From Tetraselmis striata (Eukaryota > Chlorophyta > Chlorodendrophyceae > Chlorodendrales > Chlorodendraceae), in assembly GCA_006384855.1 (NCBI GenBank), contig VCJN01002285.1, positions 1-64,000 on the forward strand: a stretch of 64,000 nt of DNA. Reading direction: 5' to 3'. Of this stretch, positions 11,842-33,657 are shown one piece after another. How positions within the stretch are numbered: the stretch's first letter is position 1; each line of letters opens with the position of its first letter. The position numbers and the translations under genes are program-made. The notes under the pieces are model-generated. The model made no database searches, was not told the origin of the DNA, and worked only from the letters and a program-made list of their open reading frames with translations.

Positions 11842-13810
11842 TTTAGCTAAACTACATGTCTTATCCACATCGTAGTGTACAAGATAGGGTACAACCTGAA
11901 TGGCTGTAATGGCTGGAACTACTTTTCGATCTTTTGCTGTCCAATTACTGTCATCAAAAAAATGCTCTCCGGTACGCGTACCACCATTTCGCATGTGTGT
12001 GGTATTGTGCTGAAATAAAATGCTCTCAATGTAAGGCGCTTGTTGCATGTGTGCGGTGGAGTGTTGCTCACTCTGCCCGGCTGTGCTGCCTCAGGTCAAG
12101 GGGAGTCCGTGCTTTGCCACCATCTCGCGCGAGCGGGCGCACCTGGGCAACCGCATGGCGCCGCCCGTGAGCCACTTTGGGCCGGGCCACTACAACATCA
12201 GCTACAACGCACAGGAGAAGCACAGCGGCGTGAAGGACATGCGGGTGCGCTGCTGCCCTGCGGTGACTGGCGGATCCGATAACTGAGCGATGATCTGATG
12301 CCATCCCTGTTATATTGCTGCAAACTTCTAGTACGCTGAAATACAATGATGATCCAACTAAATGACATATACATACATCATATTCGTATTTAATGCAAAT
12401 CATATATATACATATCTGTATATGTGTGAGATAAGACAATGGTTGGATCTTGCATAAAATGGTCCACTCCTTGACAATCCGTGGTGCGCGTTACGGCAGG
12501 CGTCATGGATGCCGGGTGGGCGCCATCTCCTCGACATGGGCGAGTTTTTCCAGGACCCGCCCAAGTCACCGACACGCGACACAACTCGACGGGCGCACTC
12601 CCCCGAGAAGGAGACCGCCAGCCGGCGCGAGCCCGCCGTCGGCGAGGAGGGCGACATCGCCGAGGCGCCGGCTGCCGTCGAGGGCGAGCAGCGCGCGACG
12701 TCAAGCCGCGCTCTCCGCATATCGGAGGAGGCGTCGAAGGTGGTGGAGGAGGAGCGGCGTCGCCACCCGATGACGTCCTCCTTCCTCAACACCGGTTTTG
12801 GGTCGCCATTGGTGGGGCGCAAGCAGCCGCCCAACGGCGGCGCACACCTCGGCCCCACCAAGTACTCGGCCAAGCTGGAGGCCGTGAAGCCAGCGCCGCA
12901 CCTCATTGCCAACTTCGTGAAGCAGACAACGCGGCCGCCGATGGCCAAGGTGAACTCCGATCCAGGCCCGGGGCAGTACGACTACGTCCGCCCCGGCGAA
13001 CTGACCGCGTCGGCCCGCAAGCGGCTGCCGCGCACCCGCGCCTTCGACAAGCAGACAGGGCGCGATGGCCCAGGCGCCCCCGACTACCTGGCCGACGCCG
13101 AGTCCGCCCGGCCCTACAGCGCGCCGGTCGTGGTGCACCCGGCCGCGGCGACGGCGCCGATGCCGTTTTCTCGCGCCGCGCTGGAGGCGCCCTTCGCACC
13201 GGCGCAGGCTCTCGCGGCGCTCGCGCGCGGGCGCGCACTGTCTCCGCACGCGGTGATCGCGGCCACCTGGGACAAGCAGACCCCAAAATCCGCGAATAAG
13301 GCCAGCGCCCGGCCCGCGCGCGGTGACGCGGGCATGTCGTATGCGGACATCGGTATGGGGCAGTGGTTCGACGAGTGGGGGAACCCGCTGCAGGGCGGAC
13401 CGGGAGGCGGGCTGGGCGGCGGCTCTGGCGGCGCCGGCTACGACCCCGCGCGCATCGCAGCCGAATATGCCGGCGCTCGGCCGACGCGCTTCGGCGGCAT
13501 CGCGCGCCCGGCCGACGGCGAAGAGGCGATGTGGGGGACTGGCGGCCTTCGTTCGCCGCCGAAACTTGGCACGATGCCGAGGTCGAGCCGCACTGCGGAA
13601 GTGGCCGGGCTGCGGCTGTCGGGCAGCATCAAGTCGGGCGGCACGTCGACCGGCCCGAGGGCGTCTGCGCCCGATCCGCGCGGCGACCTGCGCCCGCACT
13701 ATGACGTCGTGCGCGAGCGCGCGCCGTCGTGGTCGCTGCCGCGCAACCGCACCGATAAGCCCAAGAAATGGCAGCCCCCGCGCAAGCTGCTCGAGGCGCA
13801 CATGTACTGA
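9446..13810 (+). CDS. Sperm-tail PG-rich-repeat (STPGR-like) ciliary protein
   Basis: Six exons give a protein of about 695 residues: 9446-9502, 9826-9921, 10609-10746, 11368-11703, 12095-12244 and 12500-13810. All junctions are phase 0 with GT-AG sites. The start ATG (CACCATGG) is in strong context. Pro-Gly repeat units typical of axoneme-associated STPGR proteins appear as HFGPGHYNISYN, SDPGPGQYDYV and GPGAPDYL. The final block, HYDVVRERAPSWSLPR, has the same style. The fourth exon is Lys/Glu/Ala-rich and probably helical. Such proteins bind along ciliary microtubules, so a flagellar role is inferred, not shown. Introns contain long C or G runs (about 9678-9702, 9948-9967, 10041-10062, 11812-11841). 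The third exon could start at 10615 instead of 10609. Confidence 0.75.
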
Positions 13811-14577
13811 CCGGTAACGGCAAAGATGCTGCCGGTCCTAGCGACTTGATATATCGACAGTGCCTTACCTTTTAATATTCCTGGCCACGTTTTACCCGGT
13901 GGCTATGACCGACTGCAAATTGGCGGCAGCAATACTTAAATGCGCCACAACCCGTCGAGTGGAGCAGTGTAAGCAAAAGACTCGCAGTCCCGCAATAGGC
14001 GCATGGAGCAGCTCGGTGGGCTTTTATCCGATCAATCGGTGCTTTCATTGTGTAACAAGAATATAAGATTCCAATACTCAAAGCGCCCTATATCGCGAGC
14101 GCAAGGAGTAGACGATCAAACTGTCGATGTTGCTATAATACTGCTTAATCGGTGGAAGGCCGGCAGAGGACATCGTATGCATGTGCTCCCGCCGAAGTCG
14201 GTGGCCGCGTTCAACTCCTGTTGGAGTAGGTGCAGCCGGGAACGCGTTCCAAGGGGCAGGCTGGTCATCGAGTGACTTCGCCGAGAAGCATAGTGGAGGG
14301 GCGAACAGGGCTCATCGGAAATCCGTGCTCAGCGCCGTCGCTTCCGATAACTCGACTCTGGGCACGAAGACGCGCCGCTCGGCGCCAGCTTGTACTGCCC
14401 CGGCCCCTTCTTCAGCAGCTCGCCTGTATTGTAAACATGCACACAAGAGTTCACATGTGCCATGTACCCCCTCCCCCCCAACACACACACTCACACTCAC
14501 ACTCACACACTCACACACTTTCGCAAGTCGTCTAGAAACCACAATATGTCTTTCGAATATTTCAAAACAATCTTGTG
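13811..14577. other. Convergent 3' spacer with CA/CTCACA microsatellite
   Basis: This lies between the stop codons of two converging genes, so it should hold both 3' UTRs. It includes an ACACAC/ACTCAC simple repeat at about 14479-14518. No gene is seen. Confidence 0.5.
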
Positions 14578-24356
<9,779 letters not shown>

Positions 24357-25599
24357 CTGTCTGCTGCTGCTAACTGCCAGATTTGCTCAGCTCTGTGCTT
24401 AGTTAGTATGCGTGAAGCGCAGGACAAATTGAGCAGACCGGCCTGGCTGGCGCAACAACGACTTCCGCGATGTTATTTGAAATTCAAAATTAGTACTAGG
24501 GTTCTGGCTGCCCGTCATAGGGTCTAGAATCTTATTTTATCAGCGAATTATATATGCTGCTGCCCCAATCATCGACAAATCGGACAATTCCGTCAATTCG
24601 ATACTGCTACAGGTACGGGTACTGGGAAAATTCCTTTATGCTGCTGGTACAGGTACAGGTACCCCGAACGCGTGGTGGCTAGCGACCTATATCCTCGCCA
24701 GACTGTCGGATATTAAATAAACATGCATCTCGCATCCGAGCATTTTTCGCCCGTATTGTCGCTATATAGTCCTAATAATCCTTCGGCCGATGTCCCGGGG
24801 CGAACTGTTAACATAAATCCTCACTGCCATCGCCTAAAGCCATCGTCGTCGTCGCCGCGATTGGGCAGTTACGATTAAATATTATGTTTTAGGTTCCCCC
24901 CCCCCCCCCCCCCCCCCCTCAACTTTCCGCCCCGCCCCCTCAACTATCTTTTATTAGGTCTGACAGTACTTAGTAGAACATGCCCTCAGCTACATATAAA
25001 TCCCACTTACATGACTTTCCTGAACTCTTTCAGTGCATGGTTGTATGCATGAAGGTGTTCCTTGCCATATGCAAGCATAAAAGGGAGAGGGGGTGGCGCA
25101 CTTTTTGGGACCGTCAGCAAATTACATTCAGCATCAAGGCAACCCAACCATATGGTGGCCCTATCCACCCCTCCATCCAATGCTATGTTGCCGCTAATCT
25201 GTTGTATGTCGCCGCTTTATAATAATGTGGTATTGTTTGCCTGGATGATATAGATACCGTTGCCCGCGCACGCAGCGGTGCGGCGGTGAGAGACCTAGCC
25301 CAGGCCACCAGCCGCCCAACACTGTTTAAGTACTGAAATGAAAGTTTTGACCCCAAATTAAATATCCCCCCCCCCCCTCAGTTTCTCCGGAAATCCTGTA
25401 CCTAAAACATAACATTTAATCGCATATGCCTTATTATAGTCGCTTCTAAGCCTTTTCTTGTACCTTACCGCAGCCGTAGTCGTAAATATGTATACGGGTA
25501 CAAGAAATCCGTACGAATCGCAAATTTCGGTTGTTTATGGTTGCGGACGGCCGCGATGCAGATCGATGCGGTTTGGAACCCGGGAGCAACCGCATTAAT
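24357..25599. other. 5' flank of MCM8 with SINE-tail scrap, no gene seen
   Basis: No coding structure was found. A 30-bp piece at 24780-24810 matches the SINE tail in plus orientation (CCGATGTCCCGGGGCGAACT). A run of about 20 C lies at 24897-24918 and another C-rich tract near 25368. The bases just above 24356 should hold the MCM8 promoter, but no motif stands out. Confidence 0.4.
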
Positions 25600-27480
25600 A
25601 TGTTTACTACCAGTAGTTGGGGTTTCCTTTCCGCTTGGCGACCACCGCGCTCACATGCGTACACGTTGCAAATGTGGCACGCATGTAACGCGCGCAGCTA
25701 TACATCGAACCAAAATCACGGTTATATGAGTGATGTGCCCCAAAATCCGAGAGAGAGATTTTGGGGCACATCAAAATATACATCGACTGAGAGAGAAACT
25801 GCCGTACAAACGAGCACAGTCAACTCCCGCACGACGTTGTCAGTCAACCCCACTCCAGGTAGAATTCTTATATTATCTAGCGGGCTATCTCCTATGCTCA
25901 TGTTCGTCCCATGTTCCACCTTGCGCCCCGCCTACTATGTGGGAGGCCGCGTCGATGCTCGTGGGTTCGTCCCGTGCAAGACGCTTTGGCTTTCCCGCAC
26001 GCCGTATCCGTGTGTGAAGACCTGGCATTTTCCAACGCCGGTGCCATATTCTTGGGCGGTGCGAATAGGGCCACTGACAGCTGACGACTCTAAGTCGCAC
26101 TTTCGAAAGGCGAGTCCTAAGAGATCGCGCCCTCCTCTCATCGATCTAGGCCCCCATCCCTACCGCGCATGTTGCGCGGGTTGGTGGTACTGGTATGCGC
26201 GGGTTGGTGGTACTGGCCCCATATGCGTGCCCTTGCCCTCATGGGACGCTCCATCTTGGCGCCGACTGCCCGGCGCATACTCGGCCTAGCTGGCCGATTC
26301 AAAGTGCTACCTCGGGATTGGCAGCGATTCCGCGTCCGGCCGGTGGCTGACTCGACTACTGCGACCACACGAGCAGCTCCCTTTGGTCGGCTGCTCCTGC
26401 CTCGCCGCGCGATAGGCATGCGCGCGGCCTAGGGCGGTCGTTGTTGCTCCCGAGCGAGGACGAACTCCTAGGTGCTAAGCGCACAGCCAGGCGGACTCCG
26501 GCTCGCGTGCCGACTCATGCACTCATGAGTCTGATTAAAACCCAACGACATCTCCAACCGTGCACGCTACATCAAAACCACGGCGAAAATCAGGGCTGAC
26601 CGCCTCAGCCGTGAGATTGACTACGAAGATTGGGCGTTCAACCTACGCGACTTCAACCACCTTGACAACATTGGGGGCGTCACACCATCGACCGCTTCGC
26701 TACCATGGAGAACGCGCGGCTCCCACGCTATAATTCCCGCTAGGGTGATCCTTGCAGCGAGGCTACTAACAGCCTGCGCCTCTCCGATGGCGCGTGGCGT
26801 CGTGAGTACAACACGTGCAGCCCGTACTGGGGCCTCATAGACGACGACGTCATCAAACTCCACACCTCCGGCGCGGCAGCCACCGTCATCGCGCCCTACA
26901 GGCCCGACCGCCTCTCGGAACTGGCATCCGAGGTGATTGACTTCCCCCCCTCCCATGACCTCTTCGCGCCCGGCCGCCTCGGCGTGCGCGCTGGCATCGG
27001 TCCTTACAAGTGGCCAATTATCGCCTTTTGGCTACTCCTTCGTGCCCTGCTCCGGGGTTTTTACCACCCATCGTCTGACCCTTGGGCCGGCCGGCGCCAT
27101 CCTGCGTCGTGCCCCAAGATCGAGCTCAGCAAACCACACAACCCTCTCCCTTTGAAAATAATGTTTTCTACCAATAGTTGGGGTTTCCTTTCCGACTGGC
27201 GACCTCCGCGCGCGCTCGCATAATACGTACGCACTACAAATGTGGCACGCATGCAACGCGCGCAGCTATACATCGTACTAAAATCACGGTAGTACGAGTG
27301 TGTCTCGACACCCGAAATCTGACGAGAAACTGCCGTACAAACGAGCACGGTCAACTCCGGCACGACGTTGCCTGTGAGTCGACGTCACTCTAGGTAGAAT
27401 TAATCTTATAAAACTAGCTGGCTATCTGTTGTTCCCATCTTCCATCTTCGCGCCCCGCAAACCATGTGGCGGGCTTGCTC
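25600..27480 (+). mobile_element. DIRS-like retroelement fossil with direct repeats
   Basis: Two direct copies of a roughly 320-bp repeat (about 25605-25960 and 27165-27480) flank a segment whose plus strand, at about 26560-27060, resembles the end of a retroelement pol. One part has an RNase H-like stretch (ADRLSREIDYEDW), followed by a conserved block around GVRAGIGPYKWP. The order recalls DIRS/Kangaroo-type retrotransposons of green algae, where repeats are split rather than plain LTRs; an LTR element is the alternative. The copy is broken in several places and looks old. A shorter related patch at about 27570-27610 suggests a further partial repeat. Confidence 0.5.
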
Positions 27481-30400
27481 CCTCCCTCACTCACTTCGCG
27501 CTTGATGGTCTTGCGGGCTGCCGACATGCTCCTGCCTTGATGAGAAAACACTGTAACCCAAGCCAAAGCGCCTTTTCGGCAAATCACACAGCCCCCCTTC
27601 CGTTGAAATATGGCAGCTGTCTATCAGCGACTGCGGCGGCGCGGCGGTCCGCAACGCAGGTGGATCATATTGAAAGCTAATCGGTGGCCAACGCAGCGCC
27701 GTATCGTCGCCCTTGCCAACGTCGCTACCACCGCTGCCATACTCCTCTTCGATGAGTTCCTCTTCCTCCAGCTCCTCAGTAGACTCGCATGCCTGCCCGT
27801 CCTCGATGTGGGGAGTCGCGTCCCGGGGCGAGTCGGCGACCATGGCGACAGGCGATGTGTGTGGGCGTCGTACTCGTGTGAAGAGGATCGTGGGAGGAGG
27901 GCGTCAGGAATGGCACGAGATGGAGACGGAAGTTTGTCTGCCTCGCTGACGAAGGCACATGGTCTTCAAAGTTCAACTGTTCAAACTTTTTGATCCGGCG
28001 TGGTGCCCTCAGCGCGCCATCCTGCGCGCTCGTCTTGGGGCGGGCGGGAGGGGGGCGTGCCGCGGGCGGGCGCCGCGGGCGTCATCCGCCTAGTGGAGAT
28101 TTGCCGGTGGTGTGTACATTGAGCAGGACATATATATGAAGCGCTAAGTACTATTTCGATTTCCGTCTGGCGGACCCCGATTTTCGTCAGCCGCAAGTAT
28201 GGGCATATTTGCGGCCAGTCGCAAATCATCATTCAGCCGCAAATATCGGCGCGATGTACAGCTACGGTACGATCTGATAGCAGTGCGGTCGGGTGTTTAG
28301 CGACTACGGCTCGTACTCACAACGAATATCACACGAATTTCACGTAGACACACGAATTTTTCGGGCCGGTACCTATACGAGTATTTACGGCTACGGCTGT
28401 GGGGACAAGAATCGGCCTTAATAGGCCGCGTTTGAGTTGTTATAACCGCAAGTACTCGTACATTGAGGGTACGAATTTACGGCCTCGCGAGTAGTGGAAA
28501 TCGCTTAATACCGAGTTGCATGTTTGAGTCGTAGCCGCAAATCACCCCGATTTGCGGCTGTAGGATTCGCGACTGACCTCCCCGGTCGTAAATCTCGCAA
28601 TATCTGCGACCGACCTAAAGCGCCCCCCCTTAGCCGAAAAACAAACTACCACATTGCGCAGAACATATATGTTCGGCGCAAGGTACATGCCGGGATTGCC
28701 GGCCGCAATGTCAAGGAAACCGGAAACTAGACTACGAACGTAGCGTAGCAGGCTGTCATTAGGCCGAGGCCACCGTGACCGCTTGTCCCGTTTCCGAATT
28801 TGGTAGTGCAACCAACAAATAACTCGTTGATTATAAGTAACAATCATAATAAATCATTTCCGACCGCAGATACGAGTGAAATCGCATCATGTCCGTCGAT
28901 TTCACAAACCGCATTTCGTTTGCTAGCGCGACCGGGGCAGCGGGGCGCCAGCGCGCCGCGGCCGCCGGGGCGCCGCAGGACGGGGATCCGTGCGATGGCG
29001 GCATGATGACACGGCAATGCCGTGCGTGGCGTGGGGGTGGGTCGAGATCTCGGCGGACGCCCCGCCAGACCACCGTAATGACGGTGTGATAGTCTTGTTT
29101 AGACTATAACGTTTTCTGCATCGGCGGAAGTAGATTTCACGTACTACCTATGTTCACGAACCACCGATGACAATGACGATGGCGCAGTAGTATTGTGCCC
29201 TGTATAAAATGACCCTAATAACATCATAAAGTCATTATGGGGACGATGTTAAACCATCCCTAAACTGAAGTACATGTACCATAGCACCCCCGGACAAAGG
29301 GTGAACGGCTTGTGTCTTGACATGCCTTGGCGTCTCTATTAAAACCGGCCGTCTTCATCCTTGAATTTACTAAATAATTCTGACGAGAAACGGCCCTGCT
29401 GAGGTATGGGCGATTTAGTACTTTGCCTTCGCCCGGCTCTACCCTTTGCAATCAACCCGATCAAGATTTTCCATGCGTCAAAACTAGTGAACGGATTTTT
29501 GACGGCTCAACTTCAAATCGGTTCCCCGCGCGGTGCAGCGAGCCGTTCGGTACCGGGTATACATCGCAAAACAAAGCGGCATTGATACTTTCGCGCTGCG
29601 GCCTGAGCGTTTAAGCGGCGCTCCCCGTACGCTCACCCGCCCGTGCGCATGATTGTGCGATTCTCGCAGTGGGCAGATTTCCTTGTAGTGAGGAGGGCAT
29701 GCGGCGCAAGAACCACGGTGCGCGGACTTAGCTGGAACTTCGCGGACTCGGGTGCGGATGCGACTAAGTACCGCCCACAGTTTACAGCCGCACTGCGACC
29801 ATCTGCACTGCGCGCTCATTTTGCGAGTTTTGCGCATTTTATTGCTTACCGGCAGTTTCATTTATTTTCCGGCGCGCAATAGCGGGAGGGCATCGCTGAT
29901 TTTCGAAGCGCATACGCCAAGCGCGGCCATGGGCTCGCGACGCAAGATTGCCGTAACTTTCCCTCGCATGTGCCCAAAGGAGGGCATAGAAATACCCTAG
30001 ATAACCATAGATGTACACCGCGTACATGCGATCATGTAACGCATTTACATCTAGCAAGGCGTAGTATTTCACCAATGCTATAAGCAGCCAAATGCGTATG
30101 TGTCCACCATACGCGATCATCGCATTCATTGAACGACTACTAGGGCCGGCTAGCTTGAGGGAAGATGAGAACATATGCCTACTGGGCAGCAATCGGCGCG
30201 CAGGTTGCGCACGGACCGTTGAATGGGTTGCCATGATGCTAACTGAATATGGTGATCGTGCCAAACAGTGCCCCACCCCCTCTTTACTTTAATATGCTTG
30301 CATATATATGGCATAATACAACCTTCTTCACACAGCCATGCATTGAAACCATAGAAAGGCATATTTATTATCGGTGATAGTTATTATGCAACTTTGGACA

Positions 30401-30723
30401 TGTTCTACTAAGTACTGTGAGATCAACATTAATAATTTTAGGGGGGGGGGGGGGGGGGGGGGGTTTCTAAAACAGAAAATTAAATCGTACCCGCCGCATC
30501 AGCCTTTGCTCCGTGTCGTACGCGCGCCACGGCGGCGCAAGCGAATAAATGCGGCGAAGCAGCGCACACGCACCATGAAAAGTAGATGATGGGGCTGACG
30601 GGAATCGTCACTTTATGTAGATCCAATCATCAATTGCCCGTCCCCCCCCCCCCCCCCCCCCCCCCACCCCTGGCATCCACGCCAGTCGCGCCAGCATCCG
30701 AACCACCCAGCCCGGCGCAGCGC
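27481..30723. other. Long stretch without recognisable genes
   Basis: Frames here are short and unlike any family I know. The stretch from about 28180 to 28620 repeats the octamer CCGCAAAT and its complement and includes a perfect 11-bp-arm hairpin at 28533-28559. A run of about 23 G lies near 30440 and a run of about 22 C near 30643, just upstream of the hydroxylase start. I see no tRNA, rRNA or clear element ends. Confidence 0.35.
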
Positions 30724-32998
30724 ATGGCACGCCGCGAGTTGTCGGCTGTCACGGCCGCGGTTCGTGTGGGGTGGCTCGCGGCAGCCGCAGCGGCGACGGT
30801 GTGGCACGAGTCGGCGGACGGCGTGGTAGCGTGCGGCTGGGCGGCGCTGCGCGAGGCGTCCTGGTTCCGCTGCGACAGCGCGGAGCCACTGGCGGTGGTG
30901 GCCGCCTTTGCGATGTGCAATATTGGCTGGTGGTTGGTCGACACTCGTGGCGGCGGCTGGGCGGCGCGCTGGCGGCTGCGGCCGCGGCATGCACGGGACA
31001 TGTCGCACTGGGCGTGGCAGGGCGGCCACCGGTGCAGCCCCTTTTTCCATCCCCTGCCCCACCAGCCGCGGCCCCTGCCTTCTTCAATGATGCCTTGGTA
31101 GCACGAGAAAGGGTTATCAATTATGGAGATAGTAGTATCCTCCCTGTGGTAGCATGCCCAAGACCACGTTTGTGTGATATCGAAGGTTCAGCTACGATGG
31201 CGGCAGTCGCTCACATTTATACCGCGCCGGACCAGCAAGGACAAAGCCAACCGAATAAGAAGCCGGTCATTATGTACGAATAAATGATATAGGAACCCCC
31301 AGCACTGCATGTTTTATAATTCCGCGTGGGGTATACACGCTTCCTACCAGCTGAGTGGCGGTGCGGGTGAGCAGGCTCCGCGGCGAGGCGCTATGGTACC
31401 TGGCCACACTGCTCGCGTACGACCACTTCCATCCGCGGCGCGTCCTGCCCGAGGCGCCTCCCAGCCTGGCGCGCCTGGCCGCGGAGACCGCGGCGGCGCT
31501 GCTTCTGTACGACGCGCTTTTCTTCTGCGCGCACGTGGCGTACCACAAGGTGGGTGCGCGGCATGGGCTTGCGTGCATGTCCCTGCCTGCTTGCGCAGCA
31601 GCAGCAGCCGCTGCTACACCTGGTGGATCAGTATGGCTCCCAGACCATCGCGAGCTCCCAGACCTCAACAGCAGGGCCGCTCCAGGTGCCCTTCCTCTAC
31701 CGTGCCATCCACGCCAAGCATCACAGCAAGGCGGTGATGCGCGCCTGCGAGGCGGTGCGTGTCTCTCCGCTGGAGCAGGTGCGGTGGCGCCATGCTGCCT
31801 ATGAGTCCAAATGCATCATGCCGGCTGCCCCCCCCCCCCCCCCCCTCCCCCCGGATCTGATGCTCAACACTCCCCCCCCCCTCTGTTCCGCATTCGCCGA
31901 CTTCCTCCCCCCCCCCCCCCCCCCCCACACACACACACGTGTGGCCCCCTGCGCCAGGCATTGGACGTCAGCTGCTCCATCATGGCGCTCAAGGTGACCC
32001 CACCCGCTCACCGCCCAACCCGGCATGAAACCCCACGCCGATGGGAGTGAGCCCTGCAGCGACTGGGCCGGGGAGTGTCCGGAGGGAGGGTGTCAGCAGC
32101 GCTGGCATGGAGACGATGGCCAAGCTGAACCCCCGTCGGTGCTGTCCGCCCAGATTGTTGGTGCTCACCCGCTGAGCCGGATGCTGTATAACCTCATCAT
32201 TGTCTACCTCATCACGGGTGCGCTGCGCCCCAGCCAGCCCCAGCTGCCCTCTTACCCCTGCATGTATCGAGGAGACATCGCCTCAAATAACCTCCTGTTG
32301 CCGAGCTTCCGGCGGCTGGAAGGCGCCGCTTGATGGCTGTGCTGCTGCGACGTGCAGAGCTGCACTGCGGGTACGACATGCCCTGGATGCTGGCCAACGT
32401 TGTGCCGTTTGGCCTCTGGGCGGGCAGCAGGTGTGCCCCATCACCCCCCCCCCCCCCCCCCCTCGGCACGCGCCCTCCCGCCCTCTGAAGCAGCCCGATG
32501 AGGCCGCAGAGGCGCGTCGAAAGACAAGTGACAGCAGTCATGGCTCCTTATCTATACGGGTGCTGACGCGGTAATCAGAACACTGCGAATAAGAAGCCCT
32601 CCCCCACCTGCGAGAGGTCAAATGTAGGCAAAACTACGGCGGCGGAACTACCTGTATGGAGACCGCTCCTCTAGGCTGCATGCTAGGCCAGCTCTAGGCT
32701 TGTTTACGGGGCCTGGTCGGTGCGCCGGCACCCGTGTGCTCACTGCACGGATGTCCAGGCATCCTATGCTCTGACCCCCACTCCCACGCCCTGCCCCCGT
32801 TCCTCTATCGGCCTGCGCCACCATGGCGCCAGGGAGCACGAATACCACCACGCGGTCGGGCGGCACTACTTTCAGAAGTTCGGCACCCACCTGGACTGGG
32901 CGTGCGGTCTGCTACCACGCAGCCGTGGCGCCCTGGAGGCCTTCTATCGCGGCGACGCGGAGGTCGCGGCGGGGGCACGGCACTGTCCGGCGCGCTAG
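30724..32998 (+). CDS. Fatty-acid/sterol hydroxylase superfamily membrane protein
   Basis: Seven exons (30724-31031, 31375-31549, 31686-31778, 31958-31993, 32154-32217, 32358-32430, 32833-32998) join in phase with GT-AG introns. The product has about 304 residues. The three histidine boxes of this di-iron superfamily are present: AHVAYH (156-160), AIHAKHH (170-174) and EHEYHH (252-256). GRHYFQKFGTHLDW follows the last, as in C-4 methylsterol oxidase and cholesterol-25-hydroxylase-like proteins. Hydrophobic stretches near the N-terminus, around residues 85-95 and around 212-225 should anchor it in the ER membrane. The substrate (sterol or fatty acid) cannot be told. Introns after exons 3 and 6 carry sense-strand poly(C). 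An upstream in-frame Met at 30586 is rejected because the bridge is poly-proline from a C run. Confidence 0.82.
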
Positions 32999-33057
32999 CA
33001 TGCCACTGGAGGGGTGGCCCAAAGCGGCGCGCACATGCTGTTTTCCGTGATCAGCGT

Positions 33058-33240
33058 TCTTGTCCCGCCCCCGGGACAGGACTGGCAACAGTGAAACCCT
33101 TGTAGTGTCTCTACGACGGCCATTTATAAGGCAGCAATCCCGTTGCGGAAAGCCCCGGGTAGGCGACGCTCCGCTATAGCCATCAAGCAAATTGCCGAAG
33201 CATTCTGTAAGACTAATTGGAGGCCAGTGAGCGGCATGCC
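33058..33240 (-). repeat. LINE 3'-tail copy, 5'-truncated
   Basis: This matches the tail at 6745-6925 through the blocks GACAGGACTGGC, GAAACCCTTG, CTACGACGGCCATT and GGTAGGCGACGCTC (plus sense). It lies directly downstream of the hydroxylase stop codon and may contribute to that 3' UTR. No target duplication was seen. Confidence 0.7.
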
Positions 33241-33657
33241 ATAAGCCAGACCCAACCAAAATCGAACAAAGAGCAATGAGGAAGCCGTTGCCATGGTGGC
33301 AAGGACAGCGGCACACAGGATGCCGGGCGCGGGACTTCATGACTCAGTGTTAGAGTGGCCATGACGTGCGTGACAGCGCTGCCGGCCCAGCATAACGATG
33401 GATCCCATCACGGGCTCCTCCCGCCGGCGCACGAAGAATCGCCAGACAGCACATTCCCATTGGCATCCATTCAAATGCATTTACATCTGGGCCGTCGCTG
33501 GTTCAGTACTTGCGCCATACTCCCTGCGCATCGCGGCGCGCGAGGTGGCGTCAGGATGGTGGAACCATATCGCGTGTGCCTGTCCGCGGGCCACATCCAC
33601 CAGACAGCTCCATCGGGCAGCATGGCGGGGGCGGCGGCATCCCTTACGCGGGGAGCG

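Noticed and set aside
12701-13801. 366-residue minus-strand frame
   Set aside because: Antisense shadow of the last exon of the PG-rich-repeat gene, where third-position GC bias opens other frames.
30586-30723. Upstream start for the hydroxylase at 30586
   Set aside because: The extension crosses a run of about 22 C and would add a poly-proline bridge with no family counterpart; the Met at 30724 is in good context.
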